In this document: in pieces, positions 43,884 through 51,928 of the stretch
Layout: each line of letters opens with the position of its first letter
Numbering within the stretch: position 1 is the first letter of the stretch
Assembly: GCF_937880195.1 (NCBI RefSeq)
Contig: NZ_CALFLA010000009.1
Span: 8,904 to 72,903, forward strand
Length of the DNA stretch: 64,000 nucleotides
DNA from: an uncultured Blautia sp.
GTDB taxonomy: Bacteria > Bacillota > Clostridia > Lachnospirales > Lachnospiraceae
Reading direction: 5' to 3'
Notes under the pieces: model-generated
Databases searched by the model: none
What the model was told of the DNA's origin: nothing
The model's input: only the letters and a program-made list of their open reading frames with translations
Position numbers and translations under genes: made by a program

Positions 43884-44162
43884 ATGACACAGGAAGCATT
43901 AGGAATGGTAGAAACAAGAGGACTTACCGCAGCAATCGAAGCAGCAGACCAGATGTGCAAAGCTGCTAACGTAGCGCTTGTTGGAACAGAGAAGATCGGA
44001 TCCGGTCTTGTAACTGTTATGGTTCGTGGAGATGTTGGAGCAGTTAAATCTGCAGTGGAGAGCGGAAGCGCAGCAGCATCCAGACTGGGAGAGCTTGTTG
44101 CAACACATGTAATTCCAAGACCTCATACAGACGTTGAGAAAATCCTTCCGGTTCTTAAATAA
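43884..44162 (+). CDS. pduJ: BMC-H shell protein, PduA/PduJ-like (copy 2)
   Basis: A 92-residue BMC-H protein almost identical to the one at 43189; the differences are conservative ([10 protein letters not shown] for [10 protein letters not shown]) plus a longer C-terminus (PVLK). DNA is also similar, including the AGGAGG leader and the first 40 bases of coding sequence, indicating recent duplication. Which copy matches PduA and which PduJ cannot be told. Confidence 0.93.
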   Translation: MTQEALGMVETRGLTAAIEAADQMCKAANVALVGTEKIGSGLVTVMVRGDVGAVKSAVESGSAAASRLGELVATHVIPRPHTDVEKILPVLK

Positions 44163-44179
44163 AACACAGGAATAACATT

Positions 44180-44228
44180 CAGTCATGCAGTTGGACTTTT
44201 ATCTGCTCTGACGCATGACTGATTTTTA
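44180..44228 (+). terminator. Intra-operon attenuator hairpin before pduL
   Basis: CAGTCATGC (44180-44188) pairs perfectly with GCATGACTG (44213-44221), followed by ATTTTTATT. It would stop part of the transcription after the shell genes, giving more shell protein than downstream products. Confidence 0.65.
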
Positions 44229-44248
44229 TTCAGAAAGCAGGTGTATCC

Positions 44249-44893
44249 TTGGAAACAAAAAATATTGAACTGATCACAAAAATGGTGATCGACGCCATTA
44301 ACCAGAACGAAAGCAAAAACGACGGTTTTATGGTTCCCATCGGAGTTTCCGCCAGACATATCCACCTGACCCAGGAGCATGTAGAGGCTTTATTTGGACC
44401 GGGATATCAGCTCACCAAGAAAAAAGAACTGATGGGTGGACAGTTTGCATCCAATGAAACAGTCACAATTGTTGGATTAAAGCTTCGAGCTATTGAAAAC
44501 GTAAGAATTCTCGGTCCGGTTCGTAAAGCGTCTCAGGTTGAGGTATCTGCCACAGATGCTATCAAACTTGGCATGAAAGTGCCGGTTCGTGAGTCTGGTG
44601 ATGTTAAGGGAAGCGCTCCTGTTGCCATTGTTGGACCAAAGGGAGCTATTTATCTGAAAGAGGGATGTATTGTGGCTATGCGCCATATTCACATGTCTCC
44701 TAAGGACGCTGTTGCAGCCGGAGTCAAGGATGGAGATATTGTTTCTGTAAAAGCGGACAATGAGCGGGGAACAATCTTTAATCATGTAAAGATCCGTGTA
44801 GATGACAGCTTTACACTGGAAATGCATATCGACACAGACGAAGCGAATGCAGCACAGATTGCCACAGGCAATACAGTTACTATTATTAAATAA
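44249..44893 (+). CDS. pduL: Phosphate propanoyltransferase PduL
   Basis: A 214-residue PduL-type phosphotransacylase converting propionyl-CoA to propionyl-phosphate and recycling CoA inside the compartment. Metal-binding His motifs are SARHIHLTQ and the second-half RHIHMSPKDA. The N-terminus (METKNIELITKMVIDAINQ) is an amphipathic helix resembling an encapsulation peptide. TTG start at 44249 with CAGGTG five bases upstream; no ATG is better placed. The partner kinase is not in this window. Confidence 0.93.
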   Translation: METKNIELITKMVIDAINQNESKNDGFMVPIGVSARHIHLTQEHVEALFGPGYQLTKKKELMGGQFASNETVTIVGLKLRAIENVRILGPVRKASQVEVSATDAIKLGMKVPVRESGDVKGSAPVAIVGPKGAIYLKEGCIVAMRHIHMSPKDAVAAGVKDGDIVSVKADNERGTIFNHVKIRVDDSFTLEMHIDTDEANAAQIATGNTVTIIK

Positions 44894-44910
44894 CACTCCT
44901 CCATACAGCA

Positions 44911-44957
44911 GGGGATGCAATAGAGAATACGCCTGAGAGCGGTTCCATTGCATCCCC
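44911..44957 (+). other. Intercistronic hairpin before pduN
   Basis: GGGGATGCAAT (44911-44921) pairs perfectly with ATTGCATCCCC (44947-44957) across 25 bases. No T-run follows. TCCTCC and GGAGGA just outside can extend it. It may set mRNA stability or partial termination. Confidence 0.55.
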
Positions 44958-44995
44958 AAAGGAGGATAAAGAAAAATACACATGCGGAGGCTCAC

Positions 44996-45262
44996 ATGAT
45001 TGTAGGAAAAGTAGTTGGAAGCGTGGTTTCCACGCGGAAAAGTGATAAGCTGATTGGACAGAAATTTATGATTGTAGAGCCGGTGCATCATATGAAATCA
45101 GATCTCAGTCAGATTGTTGCGATCGATATTATCGGAGCAGGAATCGGAGAGTATGTATTGGTGGCACAAGGAAGCGCAGCAAGAATCGGCTGCGGCGAAG
45201 AAACAGCACCCATTGATGCGGCGATTGTCGGAATCATTGATGACGGTGCGGGATTGGAGTAA
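44996..45262 (+). CDS. pduN: BMC vertex protein PduN (EutN/CcmL family)
   Basis: An 88-residue pentameric vertex protein (MIVGKVVGSVVSTRKSDKLIGQKFMIVEP...VAIDIIGAGIGEYVLVAQGSAAR). It caps the twelve corners of the polyhedral shell. ATG 44996 is used because GCGGAGG lies five bases upstream; the upstream in-frame extension would run through the intercistronic hairpin region. Confidence 0.94.
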   Translation: MIVGKVVGSVVSTRKSDKLIGQKFMIVEPVHHMKSDLSQIVAIDIIGAGIGEYVLVAQGSAARIGCGEETAPIDAAIVGIIDDGAGLE

Positions 45263-45266
45263 CGCC

Positions 45267-46595
45267 ATGGAAATCAAAGAATTACAAAAAATTATGCAGG
45301 ACAGTGGTGTAGCTGGAGCCGGCGGAGCCGGTTTCCCGACTTATGCCAAGCTTACGGATAAGGCGGACACAATTCTCATGAACTGTGCAGAGTGTGAACC
45401 ATTACTGAAGCTTCACAGACAGTTACTGGAAAAACACGCATATGAGATCATGAAAACCTTCAATCTTGTCGCAGAGACAGTTGGGGCAGCAGAGGCCATT
45501 ATTGGTATCAAGAAATCTTATGTGCAGACTGTCAAGGCGCTGCAGCAGCATATTGAGGAGTTCCCGCGAATCAGGATCCATCTTCTTGATGAAGTATATC
45601 CTATGGGAGACGAAGTTGTTCTGATCTATGAAGCAACCGGACGGGTGGTAAGACCCGGCGGGCTGCCTATTGAACAAGGGGTAATCGTATTTAACGTTGA
45701 GACGATCTACAACGTATACCGCGCCCTGGAAAAGCAGATGCCTGTAACAGATAAATATGTGTCTGTAGTAGCAGAAGTAAGCAAGCCTGTAACTGTCCGC
45801 GTACCCATCGGATGTACGCTGGACGAAGTTGTAGCACAGGCTGGCGAAGTAACCACAAAGGACGCCGTTTATTTTGTCGGAGGCCCGATGATGGGACGTA
45901 TCGGCAGCGGTTCTGATCCTGTAACAAAGACAACAAACGCGATCCTGGTTCTTCCTAAGGATCATTGTATCGTGATGAAGAAGCAAAGAACTTCTTCCAT
46001 AGATTTAAAACGGGCAGCATCTATCTGCTGCCAGTGTAATACCTGTACGGATCTCTGCCCAAGAAATAATCTGGGACATCCTATTGATCCGGCCCGCTTT
46101 ATGAGAACGGCGGCAAACGGTGATTTCAGAGATCTGAATCCGTACCTGGATTCTCATTTCTGCTGTTCCTGCGGCGTTTGTGAAATGTACGCATGTCCGC
46201 AGAGTCTGGCGCCCAGAACTCTTCTTCTGGATATGAAAAACGGACTTCGTAAAGCAGGAGTCAGACCGGCTCAGGGAGTGCAGCCGGCACCGGTACCATC
46301 TTCCAGAGAGTATCGTAAGGTTCCGGAGGAACGCCTGATGGCCCGCCTGGGACTTACGAAATATGATAAGGATGCGCCGCTTGACGAGAACCTGGTATCT
46401 ATTCCGAAGGTAAAAATCCTTCTGAGCCAGCATATCGGCGCTCCGGCACAGGCAATTGTGAAAACCGGCGATGAAGTAACAAGAGGACAGATGATTGCGA
46501 AACCTGCCGACGGATTAAGCGTTGGTATTCATGCAAGTATCTGTGGCAAAGTAACCGAAGTAACAGACCGCTACATCATAATTGCAGCAAAGTAG
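45267..46595 (+). CDS. pduS: Corrinoid/flavin reductase-like protein PduS (RnfC-related)
   Basis: A 442-residue protein of the PduS/RnfC group. The N-terminus has the NADH/FMN-binding GAGGAGFPTYAKL and CAECEPLL phrases, the middle an SLBB-like domain, then two [4Fe-4S] motifs, CCQCNTCTDLCP and CCSCGVCEMYACP. In Salmonella PduS reduces cobalamin in support of PduO and may pass electrons through PduT. ATG 45267 follows GGAG; an overlapping upstream start inside pduN would have none. Confidence 0.93.
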   Translation: MEIKELQKIMQDSGVAGAGGAGFPTYAKLTDKADTILMNCAECEPLLKLHRQLLEKHAYEIMKTFNLVAETVGAAEAIIGIKKSYVQTVKALQQHIEEFPRIRIHLLDEVYPMGDEVVLIYEATGRVVRPGGLPIEQGVIVFNVETIYNVYRALEKQMPVTDKYVSVVAEVSKPVTVRVPIGCTLDEVVAQAGEVTTKDAVYFVGGPMMGRIGSGSDPVTKTTNAILVLPKDHCIVMKKQRTSSIDLKRAASICCQCNTCTDLCPRNNLGHPIDPARFMRTAANGDFRDLNPYLDSHFCCSCGVCEMYACPQSLAPRTLLLDMKNGLRKAGVRPAQGVQPAPVPSSREYRKVPEERLMARLGLTKYDKDAPLDENLVSIPKVKILLSQHIGAPAQAIVKTGDEVTRGQMIAKPADGLSVGIHASICGKVTEVTDRYIIIAAK

Positions 46596-46611
46596 AAAGG
46601 ACGTGCAGAAC

Positions 46612-47160
46612 ATGAGCAAAGCAATCGGAATGATTGAATTTAAAACGACTGCCACAGGCATCACAGCAGCAGATGCCATGGTAAAGACCTCTGACGTAGA
46701 GATCGTTGAGGCGCAGACCGTATGTCCGGGCAAATATATTGCAATTATCACTGGTGATCTCAGTGCGGTAAAAGCGGCTGTTGACGCGGCGGTAACAACT
46801 TATGAGGATAAATGTATTGACAGTTTCGTACTGGGTAATCCGCATGAATCTCTTTTCCCTGCAATGTACGGAACCACAGCGATAGAGGATGTCAGCGCGT
46901 TGGGTATTTTGGAAACATATGACGCGGCTTCTATTATTGAGGCGGCTGACCAGGCTGCAAAGACTGCTATTGTAGATGTGATCGAGCTTCGCATCGCAAA
47001 AGGTATGTGTGGAAAATCCTTTATGCTGATCACAGGAGAGGTTTCCGCAGTGGAGGCTTCTATTCAGAAAGCAAAAGATCACGTTGCCAAAAAAGGCATG
47101 TATCTGGATTCCTCTGTGATCGCTCATCCGGACAGACGCATGATTGATTCCATTTTATAA
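46612..47160 (+). CDS. pduT: Trimeric BMC shell protein PduT with Fe-S site
   Basis: A 182-residue protein with two tandem BMC domains (AIGMIEFKTTATGITAADAMV and, from about residue 96, ALGILETYDAASIIEAADQAA), forming a pseudohexameric trimer. Cys38, in QTVCPGKY, matches the conserved Cys that holds the central [4Fe-4S] cluster in Salmonella PduT. It likely transfers electrons across the shell, working with PduS. It is the only trimeric shell protein in the locus. Confidence 0.93.
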   Translation: MSKAIGMIEFKTTATGITAADAMVKTSDVEIVEAQTVCPGKYIAIITGDLSAVKAAVDAAVTTYEDKCIDSFVLGNPHESLFPAMYGTTAIEDVSALGILETYDAASIIEAADQAAKTAIVDVIELRIAKGMCGKSFMLITGEVSAVEASIQKAKDHVAKKGMYLDSSVIAHPDRRMIDSIL

Positions 47161-47189
47161 GATAAAATTCTTAAAAAGGGGGCGGGAAG

Positions 47190-47954
47190 ATGCTGGCATT
47201 AGAAAGACGAAATATGATCCTCGAAAAGCTTCAGACAGAAAAAAGAGTGGTGGTCAGCGAGCTGAGCCAGCTTTATGATGTTTCTGAGGAGACGATCCGC
47301 CGTGATCTTGACAAGCTGGAAAGAGAAGGGCTTGCAACCAAGAGCTACGGAGGCGCGGTGATCAATGAAAATGTCAGCATTGACCTGCCTTTTAATATTC
47401 GCAAAAACCAGAATGTAAGCGGTAAACAAAAAATGGCTGAGATTGCAGCCTCCATGGTACAGGATGGAGACCATATCTTTCTTGATGCCAGCACTACGGC
47501 AGTGTTTGTAGCAAAAGCATTAAAAGATAAGGAACGCCTTACGGTGATTACCAATTCCATGGAGATTTTGATCGAGCTTTCCGACGTATCCGGCTGGAAT
47601 ATTATTTCTACAGGCGGAGTAATGAAAGAGGGCTATCTGGCCTTTTTGGGATCCAGAACAGAGGAGGCTATCCGGTCTTATTATGTGGACAAGGTAATCT
47701 TTTCCTGCAAGGCGCTTGACCAGGAAAGAGGCATTATGGAGTCCCAGGAGGCTTTTGGCACTACCAAAAAAGTAATGGTTTCCTCAGGAAGACGCAAAAT
47801 TCTGGTTGTTGACAGTACAAAATTTGATCAGACCGCTTTTTCCGTAGCTGGAAAACTGCGGGATATAGATGTGGTTGTAACAGACAGAAGGCCTTCCGAG
47901 AGATGGCTTGCCTGTTTCACGGATGCGGGAATTGAATGCCGTTATCCAGAATAA
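47190..47954 (+). CDS. DeoR-family transcriptional regulator of the locus
   Basis: A 254-residue DeoR-type regulator. An N-terminal winged helix-turn-helix (RRNMILEKLQTEKRVVVSELSQLYDVSEETIRRDLDKLEREGLATKSYGGAV) precedes the sugar-phosphate sensor domain (DHIFLDASTTAVFVAKAL, VITNSMEI, STGGVMKEGY, CKALDQERG). Such proteins usually repress until a phosphorylated sugar binds; fuculose-1-phosphate or dihydroxyacetone phosphate are candidates. The paired A/C-rich repeats at 35559 and 39174 are plausible operators. It lies inside the operon, so it may be autoregulated. Confidence 0.9.
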   Translation: MLALERRNMILEKLQTEKRVVVSELSQLYDVSEETIRRDLDKLEREGLATKSYGGAVINENVSIDLPFNIRKNQNVSGKQKMAEIAASMVQDGDHIFLDASTTAVFVAKALKDKERLTVITNSMEILIELSDVSGWNIISTGGVMKEGYLAFLGSRTEEAIRSYYVDKVIFSCKALDQERGIMESQEAFGTTKKVMVSSGRRKILVVDSTKFDQTAFSVAGKLRDIDVVVTDRRPSERWLACFTDAGIECRYPE

Positions 47955-47976
47955 CCATAGAAAAGGAGCGTCAGAC

Positions 47977-49128
47977 ATGAAAACCTTTGAGATGAAGACA
48001 GTCATTCATTTTGGAGAAAATTCACTTGAAAGACTGAAGGAAATTCCCTATCAGAGAGTTCTGATCATCACAGATCCTTTTGTTGTTCAGAGTAAAATGA
48101 TCGATATGATTACAGATCCCCTCAGAAGGGGAGGCAAAGAGTATGACATTTTTCACAATGTAGTACCGGACGCGCCGGTAGATAAAATCGCAGATGGAGT
48201 AAAGAAGTTTCTGAGCTTTCAGCCGGAGGTGATCGTTGCCGTAGGCGGCGGATCTGCCATTGATTCTTCTAAGGCTATCCGTGAATTTGCGCTGAAGATC
48301 AACCACTATGCAGACGTTGGACTGATCGCTATTCCCACAACCAGCGGCACAGGATCAGAAGTAACTTCTTTTGCCGTTGTAAACGATACGGAAGCCAAAG
48401 TAAAATATCCCTTGGTTTCTGACAGCCTGACAGCAGACGAGGCAATTCTTGATGCGGAACTGGTAAAAAGTGTTCCGCCGTCAATTACAGCAGATACAGG
48501 CATGGACGTATTTACCCATGCGCTGGAATCTTATGTAAGTCTGGATCACAATGAATTTTCTTCTGCTCTTGCAGAAAAATCCATTGAGATCTGCGGAGTA
48601 TTTCTTTTAAGAGCATATCTGGACGGAACAGATATGCATGCCCGTCAGAAGATGCATGTGGCTTCCTGCCTTGCCGGTCTTTCCTTTAACACGGCAGGTC
48701 TTGGAATTACCCACAGTATGGCCCATCAGCTGGGGGCAATGTTCCATATTCCTCATGGAAGGGCAAACGCAATGCTTCTGCCTCACATTGTGGAATTTAA
48801 TTCAAATATCAACAAACACAGCAGAAGCCAGAAGGAATACCTTCCGGCAGTGAAGAGATATGCAAATATCGCTCACATTCTGGGACTGAGTAATTATAAT
48901 AAAGTTATGAGCGTCCGTTCCCTTGTAAACTGGATCCAGTTCATGCTGAAAGAGATGAATATTCCTCTTACTATTCAGGAAATTGGAACGATTACACCGG
49001 ATGCGTACTTTGCGGCAGTAGATAAAATGGCGGAGGCAGCTCTTGCAGATGCCTGCACTCCTACGAACCCAAGAGTACCGACCAAGGAAGACATTATCAA
49101 GATATATACAAAATTATGGTCTTTCTGA
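47977..49128 (+). CDS. pduQ: Iron-containing 1-propanol dehydrogenase PduQ
   Basis: A 383-residue iron-dependent (group III) alcohol dehydrogenase. NAD and iron site motifs: VGGGSAIDSSKAI, TTSGTGSEVTS, the Asp/His iron ligands around DTGMDVFTHALE, HSMAHQLGAMFHIPHGRANA. The opening KTFEMKTVIHFGENSLERLK parallels Salmonella PduQ more than FucO, so propionaldehyde reduction is the first choice; lactaldehyde reduction remains possible. ATG 47977 follows AAGGAG; a longer in-frame reading overlaps the regulator gene and is rejected. Confidence 0.88.
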   Translation: MKTFEMKTVIHFGENSLERLKEIPYQRVLIITDPFVVQSKMIDMITDPLRRGGKEYDIFHNVVPDAPVDKIADGVKKFLSFQPEVIVAVGGGSAIDSSKAIREFALKINHYADVGLIAIPTTSGTGSEVTSFAVVNDTEAKVKYPLVSDSLTADEAILDAELVKSVPPSITADTGMDVFTHALESYVSLDHNEFSSALAEKSIEICGVFLLRAYLDGTDMHARQKMHVASCLAGLSFNTAGLGITHSMAHQLGAMFHIPHGRANAMLLPHIVEFNSNINKHSRSQKEYLPAVKRYANIAHILGLSNYNKVMSVRSLVNWIQFMLKEMNIPLTIQEIGTITPDAYFAAVDKMAEAALADACTPTNPRVPTKEDIIKIYTKLWSF

Positions 49129-49174
49129 TCAAGGGATATAGAAGCTGAAAGACTTTTCTGAAAAGGTAGACACT

Positions 49175-50839
49175 ATGAAAAGATCGAAAAGAATCGAGGC
49201 GCTGGATCGCCGGGCAGTCAACAAAGACGGTTTTATTGACGAATGGCCGGAGATGGGGTTTGTGGCAATGCACAGCCCATATGATCCTGAGCCTTCCATA
49301 AAAATAGAAAATGGAGTAATCACAGAGCTGGACGGGAAGAAGAGAGAAGATTTTGACTTCCTGGATCAGTTTATTGCAGATTATGCCATCCGCACAGACC
49401 GGGCAGAGGCTTCTATGGCTGTTTCCTCACTGGAAATTGCAAGGAAAATCGTGGATATCCATGTTTCACGTAAGGAGATCCTGGAGATTGTTTCTGGAAT
49501 CACTCCTGCAAAAATGGCAGAGGTGATCAACTGCCTGAATGTGGTGGAAATGATGATGGGTATGCAGAAGATGCGCGCCCGTAAGGTTCCGGGAAACCAG
49601 GCTCATATTACCAACCTGAAGGACGATCCGGTGCAGATTGCTGCAGATGCGGCAGAAGGCGCTTTGAGAGGATTCAGCGAGGAAGAGACAACTATGGGAG
49701 TTGCACGTTACGCACCTTTCAGCGCAATGGCTCTTCTGATCGGCTCTCAGGTAGGCCGTCCCGGAGTTCTTACTCAGTGTTCCGCTGAGGAGGCAACAGA
49801 GCTGGAGCTTGGAATCAGAGGTCTTACTACTTATGCGGAGACACTTTCTGTATATGGTACAGAAAAGGTATTTATTGACGGCGATGATACGCCGTATTCC
49901 AAGGCTTTCCTTAATTCCGCCTATGCCTCCAGAGGATTAAAAGTCCGCTTTACTTCTGGAGCAGGAAGCGAAGTTCTTATGGGAAGCAGCGAAATGAAAT
50001 CCATGCTTTATCTGGAATGCCGCTGCCTTTACGTAACAAAGGGAGCAGGAAGCCAGGGAATCCAGAACGGTTCCGTAAGCTGCGTAGGCGTAGCTGCCGG
50101 CGTTCCGGCGGGAATCCGTGAGATCATTGGAGAAAACCTTGTGGCAGCTCTTCTTGGGCTGGAATGCGCTTCCTCTAATGATCAGAGCTTTTCCAACTCA
50201 GATATGAGAAGAACAGCAAGAACCATGCTGCAGTTTATGCCTGGAACAGATTTTATCTTCTCCGGATATGCGGCAGAACCAAATTATGACAATATGTTTG
50301 CTGGTTCTAATTTTGATGCTGAGGATTTTGACGATTATAACGTAATGCAGAGAGACATGCAGGTAGACGGCGGTCTTCGTCCGGTAACAGAGGAAGATGT
50401 GATCCGTGTGCGCCGCACTGCCGGCAAGGCGGTACAGGCAGTATTCAAATATCTTGGCCTTACAGAGGTCACAGATGAGCAGGTAGAGGCAGTTACTTAT
50501 GCCCATGGAAGCAAGGATACCCTGAAACGCGACGCAGCAGCTGACCTTATGTCTGCAGACGATATGATGAAAAGGGGTATTACAGGGGTTGACGTAGTAA
50601 AAGCTCTTGCAGAGAGCGGTTATACGGAGCTTGCAGAAAATATCCTGAACATGCTGAAACAGAGGGTGATCGGAGATTATATGCACACGGCTGCAATTCT
50701 GGACGAGCATTTCCAGGTAATGTCCGGTATCAACACACCTAATGACTATATGGGACCGGGAACAGGATACCGTGTTTCCGGCAAACGCTGGGAGGAAATC
50801 AAAGCCATTCCTCACAGAATCAATGTAAACGAATTTTAG
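49175..50839 (+). CDS. pduC: B12-dependent propanediol dehydratase large subunit PduC
   Basis: A 554-residue alpha subunit of adenosylcobalamin-dependent diol dehydratase, exactly the length of the enterobacterial protein. Recognisable stretches: RIEALDRRAVNKDGFIDEWPEMGFVA at the start, SVYGTEKVFIDGDDTPYSKAFL, TSGAGSEVLMG and the substrate-site GAGSQGIQNG. It catalyses the same dehydration as the glycyl-radical enzyme at 35719, using B12. It continues the shell operon with no B12 riboswitch before it: only 46 bases separate it from pduQ. Confidence 0.95.
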   Translation: MKRSKRIEALDRRAVNKDGFIDEWPEMGFVAMHSPYDPEPSIKIENGVITELDGKKREDFDFLDQFIADYAIRTDRAEASMAVSSLEIARKIVDIHVSRKEILEIVSGITPAKMAEVINCLNVVEMMMGMQKMRARKVPGNQAHITNLKDDPVQIAADAAEGALRGFSEEETTMGVARYAPFSAMALLIGSQVGRPGVLTQCSAEEATELELGIRGLTTYAETLSVYGTEKVFIDGDDTPYSKAFLNSAYASRGLKVRFTSGAGSEVLMGSSEMKSMLYLECRCLYVTKGAGSQGIQNGSVSCVGVAAGVPAGIREIIGENLVAALLGLECASSNDQSFSNSDMRRTARTMLQFMPGTDFIFSGYAAEPNYDNMFAGSNFDAEDFDDYNVMQRDMQVDGGLRPVTEEDVIRVRRTAGKAVQAVFKYLGLTEVTDEQVEAVTYAHGSKDTLKRDAAADLMSADDMMKRGITGVDVVKALAESGYTELAENILNMLKQRVIGDYMHTAAILDEHFQVMSGINTPNDYMGPGTGYRVSGKRWEEIKAIPHRINVNEF

Positions 50840-50849
50840 GAGGTGCGCC

Positions 50850-51536
50850 ATGGAAGTAAATGAACAACTGATACGGGCCATTACACAGGCAGTGGTGGAG
50901 CAGTTGCATAATAAAAATGGTGCGCAGCCCCAGACACAGACCCAGCCGTCTTCAGGTCTTCAGGAACTTGCAGGAAGAACAAGAATGCGTCCGAAACACT
51001 CCTATGAAGGAGCAACACGGGCAGCACAGGGAACAGACCCAAGGGAGGTTGTGATCGGTGTGGGCGCAGCATTCCAGACAGAGATCAATAAGACCATGGG
51101 CGGGATTCCTCTGGATGAAGTTCTTCGTAATGTGAAAGCAGGTATTGAGGAGGAAGGAATGACTTCCCGTGTGGTAAAGGTTCTGGACACTTCGGACGTA
51201 TGCTTTATGGCTCTCCAGGCTGCAAAGCTTTCCGGGTCAGGAATTGGAATCGGAATCCAGTCCAAGGGTACTACTGTGATCCATCAGAAGGATCTGTATC
51301 CTCTTTCCAATCTGGAACTTTTCCCTCAGGCGCCTCTCATGGACCTGGATACTTACAGGAAGATCGGACGCAATGCAGCCAGATATGTAAAGGGTGAGAA
51401 GGTAACTCCCATTGAGTGTACCAACGATCCTATGGTGCGTGCAAAATACCAGGTAAAGGCAGCTTTGATGCACATTGTGGAAACAGAGCAGCTTGACCCG
51501 GAAAAAGGCATGATCGAATGGGAGGAAGTAAGATGA
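50850..51536 (+). CDS. pduD: Propanediol dehydratase medium subunit PduD
   Basis: A 228-residue beta subunit. Its first 20 or so residues (MEVNEQLIRAITQAVVEQL) are the known PduD encapsulation peptide type, linked by a Gln/Thr/Pro stretch. The rest (EVVIGVGAAFQTEINKTMGGIPLDEVL... SGSGIGIGIQSKGTTVIHQKDL) is the B12-binding core. Ten bases after pduC. Confidence 0.95.
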   Translation: MEVNEQLIRAITQAVVEQLHNKNGAQPQTQTQPSSGLQELAGRTRMRPKHSYEGATRAAQGTDPREVVIGVGAAFQTEINKTMGGIPLDEVLRNVKAGIEEEGMTSRVVKVLDTSDVCFMALQAAKLSGSGIGIGIQSKGTTVIHQKDLYPLSNLELFPQAPLMDLDTYRKIGRNAARYVKGEKVTPIECTNDPMVRAKYQVKAALMHIVETEQLDPEKGMIEWEEVR

Positions 51537-51928
51537 GCAGCTATCCTTTAGGGCAGAATGAAGCAGATACCATTACCTCCAAAACTGGTAAAAAACTTTC
51601 AGATATTACGTTGGACGAGGTAAAAAGAGGCAACGTACAGGCGGAGGATATCAAAATATCCCCGGAAATGCTGAAACGTCAGGGCCAGGTTGCGGCAGAA
51701 GCGGATAATCCTCAGATGGAAGCAAACTTTCAGAGAGCGTCCGAGCTTGCAAACGTACCCGACGAGGTAATATTGAACATGTACAATAAGCTGAGACCAA
51801 ACCGTTCCTCTAAGAAGGAGCTTGTGCTTATGGCGCAGGAACTTCTGGAAAAATACAATGCTCCGCATTGTGCGAAGCTGGTTTTGGAAGCAGCGGAAAT
51901 TTATGAAAAAAGGGGAATTCTTCTTTGA
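51533..51928 (+). CDS. pduE: Propanediol dehydratase small subunit PduE
   Basis: A 131-residue gamma subunit, all helical (YPLGQNEADTITSKTGKKLSDITLDEV, then LRPNRSSKKELVLMAQELLEKYNA). It starts with ATG 51533 overlapping the pduD stop (ATGA) after GGAGGAAG. Its own end overlaps the pduG start. Confidence 0.95.
   Translation: MSSYPLGQNEADTITSKTGKKLSDITLDEVKRGNVQAEDIKISPEMLKRQGQVAAEADNPQMEANFQRASELANVPDEVILNMYNKLRPNRSSKKELVLMAQELLEKYNAPHCAKLVLEAAEIYEKRGILL

Noticed and set aside
45114..45266. Extended start of pduS within pduN
   Set aside because: Would add 51 residues unlike any PduS; the ATG at 45267 has GGAG at proper distance.
49129..49174. B12 riboswitch ahead of pduC
   Set aside because: Only 46 bases lie between pduQ and pduC, too few for a cobalamin aptamer, and none of its motifs are present.
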